Shown: piece by piece, positions 37,101-47,644 of the stretch | How the letters are laid out: each line of letters starts with the position of its first letter | How positions within the stretch are numbered: position 1 is the stretch's first letter | NCBI GenBank assembly: GCA_034422875.1 | Contig: DAOUJI010000013.1 | Coordinates: forward strand, 1 to 64,000 | DNA from: DAOUJI01 sp034422875 | Lineage (GTDB): Bacteria > Chloroflexota > Dehalococcoidia > Lucifugimonadales > JAGWBF01 | DNA length: 64,000 nucleotides | Direction of reading: 5' to 3' | Position numbers and translations under genes: made by a program | The notes under the pieces: generated by a model | The model's input: only the letters and a program-made list of their open reading frames with translations | The model's database searches: none | Told to the model about the DNA's origin: nothing

Positions 37101-37865
37101 TTATCCTTCAATACGGTTCACTTGGTCCAAGTATGACCTGGCGCCCTTGGCCACCCAGGGGCCCCAGTTGGTCAGGAAGAACCTGACGCCCTTGTCGTAG
37201 ACGCTCTGCAGAGTCTCTTCCCTGGCCAGAAAACCGGCGGTCCGACCAGCGTCGACGATCTTGCGAATGCACCGGTCAACCGTTTCTGTGACTTCCCGAG
37301 GCTCCGGCTCCGCGCTCCAGGGGTTCCACGGGACCCCCATGGAAGCCGCCAGGTCTGACGGGGCCATGAAGAACACGTCGATGTTGTCAACTGTGAGGAT
37401 TTCGTCCAGGTTTTCCACCGCCTCGACCTCTTCTATGAAGGCGATTACGAGGGTCTCCTCGTTGGCCGTGCGGTAGTAATCAGCCTCGCCGTAGGACTGG
37501 CGCCCAGCGCCCATGCCCCGGTAGCCCAAAGGGGAGTATTTGGCAGACTTCGCGGCTTTCTCAGCCTCTGCTTTGGTGTTCACGTGGGGAACGGCGATGC
37601 CGGTGCAGCCCGAGTCCAGGGTGCGGGTTATGAGGGACGTGTCGTTGGTGGTCACCCGGCATACCGACGTGACGCCCCAGAGATCGCAGGCCCTGGTGGA
37701 GTTGGTCAACTGCTCCCAGGTGGTTGGGGCGTGCTCGGTCTCAATCCAGAGGCCGTCGAATCCGAACTGGCCCAGGAAGTCTATCGTCTCGGGGTTGTTG
37801 AGGCCGCCTACGACAGTGGCGGTCTTGCCTTCTTGCAGCTTGCGTTTGACCTTGTTGGGTTTAAT
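37101..37865 (-). CDS. HpcH/HpaI-type aldolase
   Basis: About 254 aa if translation starts at the ATT at 37865. Family proteins begin with a PNKxKxKLxxG block, which follows directly here. The frame stays open to 38033, but a consensus promoter at 37930-37958 lies inside that extension and no ATG or GTG follows it. Motifs: IETEHAP, GCTGIAVPHV, FIEEVEAVENLDEI with metal ligands, and VFFMAPSDLAASMG. Class II aldolase for 2-oxo-4-hydroxyacids, substrate unknown. Confidence 0.8.
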   Translation of the reverse strand: MKPNKVKRKLQEGKTATVVGGLNNPETIDFLGQFGFDGLWIETEHAPTTWEQLTNSTRACDLWGVTSVCRVTTNDTSLITRTLDSGCTGIAVPHVNTKAEAEKAAKSAKYSPLGYRGMGAGRQSYGEADYYRTANEETLVIAFIEEVEAVENLDEILTVDNIDVFFMAPSDLAASMGVPWNPWSAEPEPREVTETVDRCIRKIVDAGRTAGFLAREETLQSVYDKGVRFFLTNWGPWVAKGARSYLDQVNRIEG

Positions 37866-38312
37866 GTTGTACCCGCAGTCTCCAACATAAACTGATGATG
37901 TTGGCGATTCGTTATTTTCCCAACATAGGATTGTACTTATGCCTGTTTTGCGCGTCAAGCGGTTGTGCCCTCCCGTCGCCAACCCGTAAAACCGACATTC
38001 CAAACGAAGCGAGAAATCAAAGAAGGCTATCAACAGTTGAGTATACTTTTAGCAACGGTTTCTCGTGTTTTCGTCGTTATATTTTTCCGTTATACATTCT
38101 TTGTAAACGACCGTTTTAGCTGCTTTCCGTCCCGGTCTCGCCGTTCTGGCAATGGCTAGAATCCAGGGGTGCGGCCTCTTGTCTCAACGTCGCCTGGGCG
38201 CTGACCTGTTCAGTTGCACCAGCGATGAGGACCCCTCTGGCATCCACAACAAGTGGTTTTCCCATACTCCGATGTATATAGTATGGAACACTTCAAACTG
38301 GAGCGTATTCCT
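37866..38312. other. AT-richer divergent region
   Basis: No gene seen apart from the unused extension of the aldolase frame. It contains the aldolase promoter. 38030-38120 is distinctly T-rich with no recognisable element. GGAG at about 38300 serves the CoA-transferase. Confidence 0.5.
37930..37958 (-). promoter_or_regulatory. promoter of aldolase gene
   Basis: TTGACG and TACAAT on the minus strand with a 17-base spacer. It places the transcript start near 37923, excluding the upstream ATG of the open frame. Confidence 0.7.
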
Positions 38313-39560
38313 ATGGACTCAAACGACCCGTCCCTCCCGGTTCCCGAATTCGGACCTCTCCAGGGAGTGCGAATCCTATCCACCGGCTCCATGATCGCCC
38401 AGCCCTTTGCCGCGGAACTGGCGGCAGAGATGGGAGCCCAGGTCATCCAGGTGGAGAGGCCTGGCGGAGGAGACTTCATGTGGCGGCGGCTGGACTTCCC
38501 GGTGGACGGCCCCGACGGGAACCCAATTGCCTTGGGCTGGATGCAAGACCACCGCAACACTTTCCACATCACGTTGGACCTGGCCTCCGACGAGGGTAAG
38601 GAGCTGTTCCTGGGCTTGGTCAAGAAGGTGGACATCTGGATGGAGAGCTCCAAACCGGGCGTATACTCTCAGTGGGGCCTCGACGACGATACGGTGTTGA
38701 AGGCAAACCCACGCCTGGTAATCACTCATGTATCAGGCTACGGACAGGAGGGCCACCCCGACTACCTGGGGCGGGCGTCTTACGATTTTATAGCCCAGGG
38801 GTTTGCCGGTTTGATGCACCTCAACGGGTTCCCGGAGCCAGAGCCTCCGTTAAGAATGGTCCCCAGCATGGGAGATTTCATATCGGCCCTCTTCTGCCTC
38901 TGGTCATCCCTGGCAGGTTATATTTCGGCCCAAAACACGGGACGTGGACAGGCAGTGGACGTGGCCATGCACGAAGCCATTCACCGCCTCCTGGGCGGCA
39001 CCATGATGGCCTATTTCGAGAGGGGCCTGGTGCGCACTCGTGGAGGCAACCGGGCCACTGCTTTCCAGCCCTACGACGTGTACAAGGCCAGCGATGGGTG
39101 GGTTATCATAGCGGCCATCGGCAATGTATTCGACCGCGTCTGCAATGTCATCGGCCTCGATCCCTCGGAAGAGAAGTGGCGGGTGGCCCACGTCGACATA
39201 GAATCACCTGAAGGCATAGAGTTCGACGCCCTTCTCAGGGGTTGGGTGGAGGGCCGGACCGTGGACGAGACAGTCGAAGCTATGAACGAGGCCAGGGTTG
39301 CCTGCGGGCCTATAATGACGGCCGGCGACATTGCTCAGGATCCCCACTATCAGGCGCGCAACGCCCACATAGAATGGGAAGACCTGCAGCTGGGCAGAAA
39401 GGTCAAAGGCACCGGCGTGGTTCCCAAGTTTTCCGGGACTCCCGGAGAGATTTGGAGGGGTTCAGTGCCTGCCGGTCATGACAACCAGACCGTGTTCGGC
39501 GACTGGCTGGGCGTCTCGCCTGAGACCTTGGACGCTCTTAAGACCAAGGGAGTAATCTAG
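38313..39560 (+). CDS. CaiB/BaiF family III CoA-transferase
   Basis: 415 aa from the ATG at 38313 (GGAG nearby; frame opens at 38253). PLQGVRILSTGSMIAQPFAAELAAEMGAQVIQVERP is the family N-terminus. The catalytic Asp is in RASYDFIAQG. GQAVDVAMHEAI follows. It moves CoA between organic acids. A TTG-started small gene follows 36 bases later, probably co-transcribed. Confidence 0.9.
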   Translation: MDSNDPSLPVPEFGPLQGVRILSTGSMIAQPFAAELAAEMGAQVIQVERPGGGDFMWRRLDFPVDGPDGNPIALGWMQDHRNTFHITLDLASDEGKELFLGLVKKVDIWMESSKPGVYSQWGLDDDTVLKANPRLVITHVSGYGQEGHPDYLGRASYDFIAQGFAGLMHLNGFPEPEPPLRMVPSMGDFISALFCLWSSLAGYISAQNTGRGQAVDVAMHEAIHRLLGGTMMAYFERGLVRTRGGNRATAFQPYDVYKASDGWVIIAAIGNVFDRVCNVIGLDPSEEKWRVAHVDIESPEGIEFDALLRGWVEGRTVDETVEAMNEARVACGPIMTAGDIAQDPHYQARNAHIEWEDLQLGRKVKGTGVVPKFSGTPGEIWRGSVPAGHDNQTVFGDWLGVSPETLDALKTKGVI

Positions 39561-39596
39561 AAGCGGCACCCATCAAAAACACACTAGGAGGCGGCG

Positions 39597-39992
39597 TTGT
39601 TTAAGGGAACGCTGGAACAGTTTGGTGAAGTAAAGGTTATTGGCATGGACACCATCTCAGATCTGGTGGAGGAGGACGCTGGCTCGGTGATAGTGTGCGC
39701 CTCCCACGGAGGCGTCAGCTCAGGCTCGTACGCCTGCAGGTACCCCATGCTGGCGGTGTTCTTCAACGACGCCGGAGTAGGCAAGGACGATGCAGGAATC
39801 GCCGCCCTCGCCATGCTGGAGGAGAAGGGCGCGCCCGGTATCACGTACAGCCACAACTCCGCTCGCATAGGCGACGTCCAGGACGCCTGGGCCAGCGGAA
39901 TAGTCTCCCACCTCAACGACTCAGCCGCCAAAGCCGGCTTCCAAAAAGGGGACTCTGTCCAGGACGCCCTGAAGAGGTTCGCTGGAGGGTAG
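39597..39992 (+). CDS. small conserved protein of unknown function
   Basis: 131 aa from a TTG preceded by AGGAGG at 39586-39591. Not recognised by name. Conserved-looking blocks are IVCASHGGVSSGSYA, AVFFNDAGVGKDDAGIAAL and ITYSHNSARIGDV, which suggest a compact alpha/beta enzyme. It follows the CoA-transferase and may act on its product. Confidence 0.75.
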   Translation: MFKGTLEQFGEVKVIGMDTISDLVEEDAGSVIVCASHGGVSSGSYACRYPMLAVFFNDAGVGKDDAGIAALAMLEEKGAPGITYSHNSARIGDVQDAWASGIVSHLNDSAAKAGFQKGDSVQDALKRFAGG

Positions 39993-40153
39993 CGGCTGTT
40001 CAGTTGCGGCCGCTCTGGAACTTATGAACAATAGACAAGCGGTGTCGGAGCCGTTGATGAAAGGCACTCGCCGCGATCGGGACCAACGCTTGCCTGACTT
40101 ATGGTTCCGGTGATACAAACCTCACGTCGTAGTTTGATGGCGAGGAGTGTTCT

Positions 40154-41449
40154 TTGGACCTCGACAACTATTTGTTTTTGACCCGATGCCACGTGTTTTA
40201 TGTTCAGGGCGTCAGGCGAGCTATAAGCGTTCGACTGTCCGAACAGTATGGGGAGGACTGGTGGACTAAAGCCGTAGAGACGTCGCTGACTGAAGAACAG
40301 CTAAATTCACTACAAATCCAAATCGAAAGAAACCCGAGTCGGAGTCGGCATCTCTTTTTGGACGCGGGGCATTTTGAACGAGTAGTCCGTCACAACTTCA
40401 GCGTTTTCGCCGAAGCGTTCAGAGACACAAGTAGCATCGCAGACCAAATGAGGAGTCTTGCTAACGTTCGCAATGCTTGGGCTCATGTCGAAGACCTGTC
40501 ACCACAGCGGGCTCGGCGAGCTGTGCAACAGATGCGACGTATACTCACGTCTCTTAGTTGCGAAGAGGCACTAGAGATTGAAAAGATAAATGGAGACATT
40601 GTCCCGGAACCAAGTGCCGTAGAAGACGAGGAACACATGAACGATGTCGATCATCCATACCATGATGTCGAAATCGCAGAGTTACGAGGTGTGCCGTTGG
40701 ACCTGTGGCATCAACTTCAATCGTACTTGGTGCTGGAGAAGTCGGTCTCAATGCCCGATGATGAGGAGAACGGCCAGGCACGAGTAACTGTCACTGTGCA
40801 CAATACTGCTCCTGAAGGCAACGAAGCACCGGACGTACACTTCCAATCGGTTGTTATCAAAGTCGGTGGGCATCAAGACACTGAAGTTGGCCACTTGGGA
40901 CCAGGTCAAAACCGAGAGAAGGACTTTTCGTTTCCAACCAAGCAGTTGATAGACATAGAATTCGAGGTCTGCGGGGCGATTGACCCCAACAGATTGTTCC
41001 AATTCCGCCGAACCACGCGTCTGCCAGACGAAGTAGTCGGCCCATTACAACGGCGATTTAGTGAGCGGATGGAAGTAATCGGAGTCAAGGACCTTCTCAA
41101 CCATGTCTTGGAAACAATCGAGTCTATAGGGCCTGAAATGCCCTTTTCTGAAGTGTCCAACCTCCGTGCCTCATTCAAGTCGATGGTTGAAAGTGTCGGG
41201 CAGAAGAGGGATGCCTTGGCCGAACTATTTGAGGAGTTTCATCTGCAACGGCAATGGCCGCTGGGCACCCGTGTGCGAGAGATTATTTTGGCTCTTGTAG
41301 AATTTGAGTCAAAGTTTTCCGAATTTGATCAGGCTATCGCTGACACCGACCTGCCCTCGATATCCCAGGCAATCCACGATCTTAAACAGACCCAACTTGC
41401 TGTATTGCGAGTCGAAGACACTTTGATCGACTTAAGCGCACGTAGCTAG
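40154..41449 (+). CDS. Swt1-like HEPN-domain protein
   Basis: 431 aa from a TTG with GAGGAG upstream. The N-terminal 130 residues resemble Swt1-type HEPN proteins, with RNAWAH (R106, H111) as the HEPN Rx4H RNase motif. The central part is beta-rich (185-300) and the C-terminus is helical. Base composition is lower in GC than neighbours and no partner gene adjoins it. HEPN ribonucleases are common in defence and toxin systems; that role here is inference. Confidence 0.75.
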   Translation: MDLDNYLFLTRCHVFYVQGVRRAISVRLSEQYGEDWWTKAVETSLTEEQLNSLQIQIERNPSRSRHLFLDAGHFERVVRHNFSVFAEAFRDTSSIADQMRSLANVRNAWAHVEDLSPQRARRAVQQMRRILTSLSCEEALEIEKINGDIVPEPSAVEDEEHMNDVDHPYHDVEIAELRGVPLDLWHQLQSYLVLEKSVSMPDDEENGQARVTVTVHNTAPEGNEAPDVHFQSVVIKVGGHQDTEVGHLGPGQNREKDFSFPTKQLIDIEFEVCGAIDPNRLFQFRRTTRLPDEVVGPLQRRFSERMEVIGVKDLLNHVLETIESIGPEMPFSEVSNLRASFKSMVESVGQKRDALAELFEEFHLQRQWPLGTRVREIILALVEFESKFSEFDQAIADTDLPSISQAIHDLKQTQLAVLRVEDTLIDLSARS

Positions 41450-41473
41450 AGCCCAAGGCGGTTATCTGGGTAC

Positions 41474-41674
41474 TTAGGCTAACCCCCACGTCTGGGATAG
41501 ACCGATTTCGGATCGGTGCTCTTCGACTAGAAGGTCCACGTCCTCAGGGCTTACGCCTTGTTCTCTCGCCCTCTGTTCACCGTATTCGAGGAGCTGCGTC
41601 CACTCGCACTCCTGGTTGTGGCGGAGGTTTTTCTCTTTGGAGAACTCGTCGTTGTACTGCCCTTGTTGCTTCAT
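41474..41674 (-). CDS. small antitoxin-like protein
   Basis: 66 aa, hydrophilic. The C-terminal GEQRAREQGVSPEDVDLLVEEHRSE resembles the tail of small VapB-type antitoxins. No ribosome-binding site is obvious and no PIN toxin adjoins, so it may be an orphan or spurious. Confidence 0.45.
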   Translation of the reverse strand: MKQQGQYNDEFSKEKNLRHNQECEWTQLLEYGEQRAREQGVSPEDVDLLVEEHRSEIGLSQTWGLA

Positions 41675-41719
41675 TGTCTATCAATTATCTCACTATCCCC
41701 GGCTGCGCCACACTGCCGG

Positions 41720-43123
<1,404 letters not shown>

Positions 43124-43430
43124 AGGGATTCTCTTAGCATAGGGATCCTATTTGGTGGTTGGTCCGCGCTGATCCGGGATTTGGGCCGATTTTACCATTG
43201 CTTCTTAATATTGTCTTTATATTGGAAGAGGTTTCCTTCCACTGTATTTCCAAAAGATATGAGGCTATGTCTGGGGATGATTTTTGTGGTATACGTGTCT
43301 GGTTGTCGAACAGCCTTCGGGCTCGGTGAACAAGTTTCTGTCGGTATCCTAATTTTAGTGTACCCATCGATCTTGACCCGCCGGTGTCAAGGGCTTCAAA
43401 CCTTAAGCGTCCAAGGCCGACCGTGAGCAC
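43124..43430. other. divergent intergenic region amt / SulP
   Basis: No gene seen. AT-richer than surroundings. Contains the amt promoter candidate and a CTTGAC/GTCAAG inverted repeat near 43372-43391, just upstream of the SulP gene, possibly a regulator site. Confidence 0.45.
43189..43217 (-). promoter_or_regulatory. candidate amt promoter
   Basis: AAGACA and TAAAAT on the minus strand with a 17-base spacer. The -35 is a weak match. Confidence 0.4.
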
Positions 43431-45092
43431 ATGGATATAAGACAACGACTGTCCGCAGCCATTCCCCGCCAGTTCAACTATAGTTTCGCAGACCTCCGCG
43501 GTGATTTTTTCGGCGGCCTTACGGCGTCAGGCATAGCGCTGCCTGTGGCCATGGGCTACGGGGTACTCTCAGGGTTGGGGCCTGCGGCAGGCCTTTATGG
43601 CGCGATCGCGGTAGGCATCTTCGCATCAATATTGGGCGGCGTCAGAGGGATGGTCTACGGCCCCCAAATCGTGATAGCGCTAACTATGTCGGTGGTCGTC
43701 GCCGAATACGCTGACAGCATTGAGCAGGCGGCTACGATAGGGATATTGGCTGGTCTAATGCAGATACTATTCGGTCTTTTGAAGATCGGACGGTACGTGT
43801 TCTATATCCCTTTCTCCCTCACTTCCGGGTTCTTCACCGCGTTCGGATTCCTGATCATCATCAAACAGAGCCTCTTGGCCTTTGGTGCGCCCCCTGGCGT
43901 AGGAGGCGTCATCACTACCTTCAAGGCATTGCCGGAGGCCATTGGGGACCTGAACATTCATGCCGTTACACTGACCGTCATTTGCCTAGCCCTAGGGGTC
44001 TTGTGGCGTGGACGGTTGCTTCGCATTTGCCCGGCGCCTTTCGTTGTCCTGGCTGTGGGACTTCTCATCGGTGTGTTATGGCTCAAGAATGCCCCAACGC
44101 TTGGAGAAATTCCCACAGGCGTTCCCACGCCTGACTTGTCCGCAATCTCCCTGGACTTTTTCCTGAATTCCGTGCAACCCGTCTTCATTATGGCTTTGCT
44201 TGGTTCAGTTGCTACATTGATTACAGCGTTGCGCCTGGATGTAATCACCGGTTCACAACACCGCCCAAACCGGGAAATGGTGGCGCAGGGCATTGGCAAC
44301 ATTGCAGCGGGGTCGTTCGGAGGATTGCCGGGGTCGGCAGGCCAAGGGACTTTCGCTAACGCGTTCAGCGGAGGACGTTCTCCGGTGGCTGGTCTCACCG
44401 TAGCTCTATTTATTCTGCTCGTTATCCTCGTCTTGGCGCCCGTAGCGGAGCGAATTCCTTTTGCCGTATTGGCTGCCATTATCATGGTGAATGGGTGGAA
44501 CATCATCGACTGGCGTTTTGTCACCCACGTTCATCGGGTTTCGAAAAGTTACGCCTTTGTGATGCTTCTGACCTGCGCTCTGGTCTTGTTCGTGGATCTC
44601 GTAGCGGCCATTGTAATTGGGCTGGTCGTCGCCGGGTTGCTGGCAGCCCGTAGGGTGGAAAATCTGGAAGTCAGAGAACTCGTGTCGGTGCCGTTGTTGG
44701 ACCAGGCAGTTCTTGGAGAAGATTTCAAGGATGAGGACGATCCATTCCAGGCTCGTTCCGGCCTCGTGGTCTTTCCTGAGAGGGTTACCGTGGCGTCAGG
44801 CCGGGAAGTCAGCCGCATCGTACGACCGGACATCAGGGGCCACCAGATTGTAGTTTTCGACATGTCCCACACCGTCTACGTCGACGATTCGGCCGCTATG
44901 ATCATCGGTGAGCTGGTCCAGATAGCAATGGCGCAGCGTTCCAGGACGTTCATAATCGCAGGCCTGACCGACAGCGTGTCGAACACCCTTCATTCCATGG
45001 GGCTGCTGGACAATGTGCCGAAGGAAAATTTCGCGGCGGACATGGAGGAAGCGATGCAAATCGTACGGTCTATGCTGCGTGCCCAGGAATGA
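43431..45092 (+). CDS. SulP-family anion transporter with STAS domain
   Basis: 553 aa. N-terminal transport domain with about 12 helices includes FFGGLTASGIALPVAMGYGVLSGLGPAAGLYGA and GGLPGSAGQGTFANAFSGG. The C-terminal STAS domain (about 430-545) has IVVFDMSHTVYVDDSAAMIIGELV. Probable sulfate, bicarbonate or other anion carrier; the substrate cannot be read. Confidence 0.92.
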   Translation: MDIRQRLSAAIPRQFNYSFADLRGDFFGGLTASGIALPVAMGYGVLSGLGPAAGLYGAIAVGIFASILGGVRGMVYGPQIVIALTMSVVVAEYADSIEQAATIGILAGLMQILFGLLKIGRYVFYIPFSLTSGFFTAFGFLIIIKQSLLAFGAPPGVGGVITTFKALPEAIGDLNIHAVTLTVICLALGVLWRGRLLRICPAPFVVLAVGLLIGVLWLKNAPTLGEIPTGVPTPDLSAISLDFFLNSVQPVFIMALLGSVATLITALRLDVITGSQHRPNREMVAQGIGNIAAGSFGGLPGSAGQGTFANAFSGGRSPVAGLTVALFILLVILVLAPVAERIPFAVLAAIIMVNGWNIIDWRFVTHVHRVSKSYAFVMLLTCALVLFVDLVAAIVIGLVVAGLLAARRVENLEVRELVSVPLLDQAVLGEDFKDEDDPFQARSGLVVFPERVTVASGREVSRIVRPDIRGHQIVVFDMSHTVYVDDSAAMIIGELVQIAMAQRSRTFIIAGLTDSVSNTLHSMGLLDNVPKENFAADMEEAMQIVRSMLRAQE

Positions 45093-45171
45093 CCTGAGCC
45101 AGCCCTAAGCCATTAGCGCCGAGACCGTCTGTCGAATGGGCCTTATCCCCCCATAAGCCGGCCAGCGGAGG

Positions 45172-45822
45172 TCAGTAGATGTGGCCCTGCATCGACGCCA
45201 CCACCGCCGTCTCAATGTCGTCGATGGCCTGGGACATGGCCTGCCCTATAAGGTCCAGCCTGCGTACCTGTTTGATCCGGGCGGTGGCCTGCTCCAGCTC
45301 CGTCTTGGAGAGGAGCTCGTTGAATATTCCGCATGCGTCGGCCAGGCAGATAATCATGATGTCCCGGGGATCGGGGATCTCGTCGCTGAACAGAGTCCCC
45401 ATTATGCGCAGCTTGACCTCGCGCTCGACCTTGCCGTCTACGGCGGGATAGCGTCTGGACCGAAACACCCACAGGAAACGGCCTTCCTGTTGTTCCAGGA
45501 TGCCGGCGGACACCAGCCGTGCGAGCGCTTCTTCCCGGATTGCCGGGCTGCTCTTCGCAGTGCGCTCAACCCAGTAGCGGGTGTTGTGTTGTTCGCCGGC
45601 AGCAATATCGGCCAGCGTGGGATCCAGCAGGCTGTCTCCCACGGGCGTTGAATCGACCAGGATCAGGTGTTCCAGGTCGGTGTCGATGCGGTTCTCCATC
45701 GCCAGGTCCATCAACACGCCGCCGGCGATGGCGTAGTCCAGCGACCAGCTTGGCACGTGTACAAACCGGCCGTCTTCGTCACGGAGCAGAAGCAAAATGA
45801 TTTCTTCGACGAATCTCAACAT
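45172..45822 (-). CDS. GPP34 (GOLPH3)-like protein
   Basis: 216 aa. Pattern LLLLRDEDGRFV, YAIAGGVLMDLAMENRIDTD, STPVGDSLLDPTLADIA and a C-terminal basic/amphipathic helix is that of GPP34-type proteins. Eukaryotic members bind phosphatidylinositol-4-phosphate; the bacterial role is unknown. Single gene. Confidence 0.85.
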   Translation of the reverse strand: MLRFVEEIILLLLRDEDGRFVHVPSWSLDYAIAGGVLMDLAMENRIDTDLEHLILVDSTPVGDSLLDPTLADIAAGEQHNTRYWVERTAKSSPAIREEALARLVSAGILEQQEGRFLWVFRSRRYPAVDGKVEREVKLRIMGTLFSDEIPDPRDIMIICLADACGIFNELLSKTELEQATARIKQVRRLDLIGQAMSQAIDDIETAVVASMQGHIY

Positions 45823-46124
45823 AACTCTTGCTCCCTTCCCCTGACGCCCTCATGGCAGCCCATTCACTCTACCGCCGTAATGCACGGGCCTTGCCAATAG
45901 TATACCTTGCGGCCCGATGTAAGCCTACCCTATCCGGAACTCGGACTTCAAGGCAATTCATGAGCCGGGATGAGAACGCCGCACCTTGCTCAGCATTCGT
46001 CGCGGTTGTGAATGGCACGTTTTTGTTGACCAGGAGAAGGGGATTGCCTATACTGTTAGGCACTCAAAATACGCCTTATACACGTGCGTCGGACAGGCGT
46101 GGAACAAGACCAAGGAGGCGAGAG
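45823..46124. other. intergenic region upstream of DUF1800 operon 1
   Basis: No gene seen. The open frame upstream of the DUF1800 start lacks family similarity and is not translated by the evidence here: a promoter lies inside it and AGGAGG marks the later ATG. Confidence 0.6.
46026..46054 (+). promoter_or_regulatory. promoter of DUF1800 operon 1
   Basis: TTGACC and TATACT with a 17-base spacer, about 70 bases before the ATG. Confidence 0.7.
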
Positions 46125-47531
46125 ATGTCTAACAACGATGACATTGCGTTGATGGCCCATCTTATGAGGCGCGCTGGATTCGGCGCGTCCCTGGACGAGT
46201 TGGAGGCGCGTTGCGCCAAGGGCTACGAAGCCACGGTGGAGGAGCTCCTCCACCCAGAGCTTCATGAGCCTGTGGACATCTACGACCTCTATAGGCACCA
46301 TCCCTGGGCCTGGAAGATCGGGACCGTCCTGGGCTTCGGCTCCACGCCCTGGCTCTTCTACATGCTCAACACCAAGGCTCCCCTCCAGGAGAAGATGGCC
46401 CTCTTCTGGCACCAGATATTCGCCACGGGAGTCTCCAAGGTCGACCAGTACTACGAAATCATGGTCATGGTCGACCTGTTCCGTGAGAAGGGCCTGGGCA
46501 GCTACAAGGAATTGCTGGTCGATGTAGCCACGAACCCGGCCATGCTCCACTGGCTGGACAACATCGAAAACCGCAACTATGCCGTCAACGAGAACTGGGG
46601 ACGGGAGTTGTTGGAGCTCTTCTCCATGGGCGTGGGCAATTACACAGAGAAGGACGTGTATGAGTGCTCCCGGGCTTTCACCGGATGGAGCATCAAGTAC
46701 ATGCTTCCCAGGTTCCCCATGGGCCGCTTCGAGTGGGAGTTTGAGTACAAGGAAGAATTCCACGACGACACCGAGAAGGAGTTCTTGGGACACGTCGGAA
46801 ATTTCAACGGCGAGGACGTGATTGACATCATCTGCCGGCAGCCCGCCACTGCCAATTTCGTCTCCCGCCACCTGTACAACTTCTTCGTCGCCGATGAGCC
46901 CCAGGTGCCGGCCTGGTCGGTGACTCCGCCCAGGGACCCAGAGGCTATCGAAATCCTCTCGAAGGCGTTCGTGGAATCGGATTACGACATAAGGTCGGTG
47001 CTCCGAACTCTGTTCAACTCCGACTTCTTTAAGAACGCCCGCTTTTCCCGCATCAAGAGCCCCACGGAAGTGGTCGTGGGAACGCTGCGTCAGGTCGGCG
47101 GCTACGAACTGCCCTTCCCGGGCATAGGCGACATGTCCCGCCAGTACTGCTACATGGGACAAGACCTCCTGAACCCGCCCAGCGTGGAAGGGTGGCACAC
47201 GGGCAAGGAGTGGATAAACAGCGGCTCGCTGATGCGCAGGATCAACTTCAGCGCGGACATGTACGGCGAAGCCGACAAGCCCGGAGTGAAGAGCATCATC
47301 GACCGTGTCAAGAGACAGGACGACCAGTCTCCGGAGGCAGTGGTGGACACCCTCCTTCGCGTTATGGGACCCCTGGAAGTGGACTCCGCATCGAGAGATG
47401 AACTGCTGGGCCACGCCGCCCAGGAGGGCTCCTTCCGGTGGGACGGCGATGATGAGGCGGCAGTTTCCACGCAACGGTTGACCGAGTTGCTGCAGGTCAT
47501 CGTCTCTCTCAGGGACTATCAATACGCATAG
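46125..47531 (+). CDS. DUF1800 protein, cassette 1
   Basis: 468 aa from the ATG at 46125, with AGGAGG 6 bases before it. Family blocks: MAHLMRRAGFGAS, LQEKMALFWHQIFATG, NENWGRELLELFSMGVGNYTEKDV, ARAFTGW-type SRAFTGWSI, and FVSRHLYNFFVADEPQVP. No signal peptide. DUF1800 proteins usually pair with DUF1501 proteins; reaction unknown. DUF1501 and NHL genes follow on the same strand. Confidence 0.92.
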   Translation: MSNNDDIALMAHLMRRAGFGASLDELEARCAKGYEATVEELLHPELHEPVDIYDLYRHHPWAWKIGTVLGFGSTPWLFYMLNTKAPLQEKMALFWHQIFATGVSKVDQYYEIMVMVDLFREKGLGSYKELLVDVATNPAMLHWLDNIENRNYAVNENWGRELLELFSMGVGNYTEKDVYECSRAFTGWSIKYMLPRFPMGRFEWEFEYKEEFHDDTEKEFLGHVGNFNGEDVIDIICRQPATANFVSRHLYNFFVADEPQVPAWSVTPPRDPEAIEILSKAFVESDYDIRSVLRTLFNSDFFKNARFSRIKSPTEVVVGTLRQVGGYELPFPGIGDMSRQYCYMGQDLLNPPSVEGWHTGKEWINSGSLMRRINFSADMYGEADKPGVKSIIDRVKRQDDQSPEAVVDTLLRVMGPLEVDSASRDELLGHAAQEGSFRWDGDDEAAVSTQRLTELLQVIVSLRDYQYA

Positions 47532-47534
47532 AAG

Positions 47535-47623
47535 CCCTCACCCCCGGCCCCTCTCCCCACGGTAGAGGAGGCTTGGGAAGGGTGTTCAACTCCACCTCTC
47601 CACGGGAGAGGGTGGGGTGAGGG
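47535..47623. repeat. intergenic inverted repeat (REP/MITE-like)
   Basis: Arms CCCTCACCCC and GGGGTGAGGG flank internal CTCTCCCCAC and CTCCACGGGAGAGG palindromes. It fills the gap between DUF1800 and DUF1501 and resembles elements near 5830 and 20114. Confidence 0.6.
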
Positions 47624-47644
47624 GAGAAGTTAAAGGAGGCCGAC

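Noticed and set aside
46056..47522. 488-aa minus-strand ORF
   Set aside because: Antisense to DUF1800; the plus strand has promoter, AGGAGG and family motifs.
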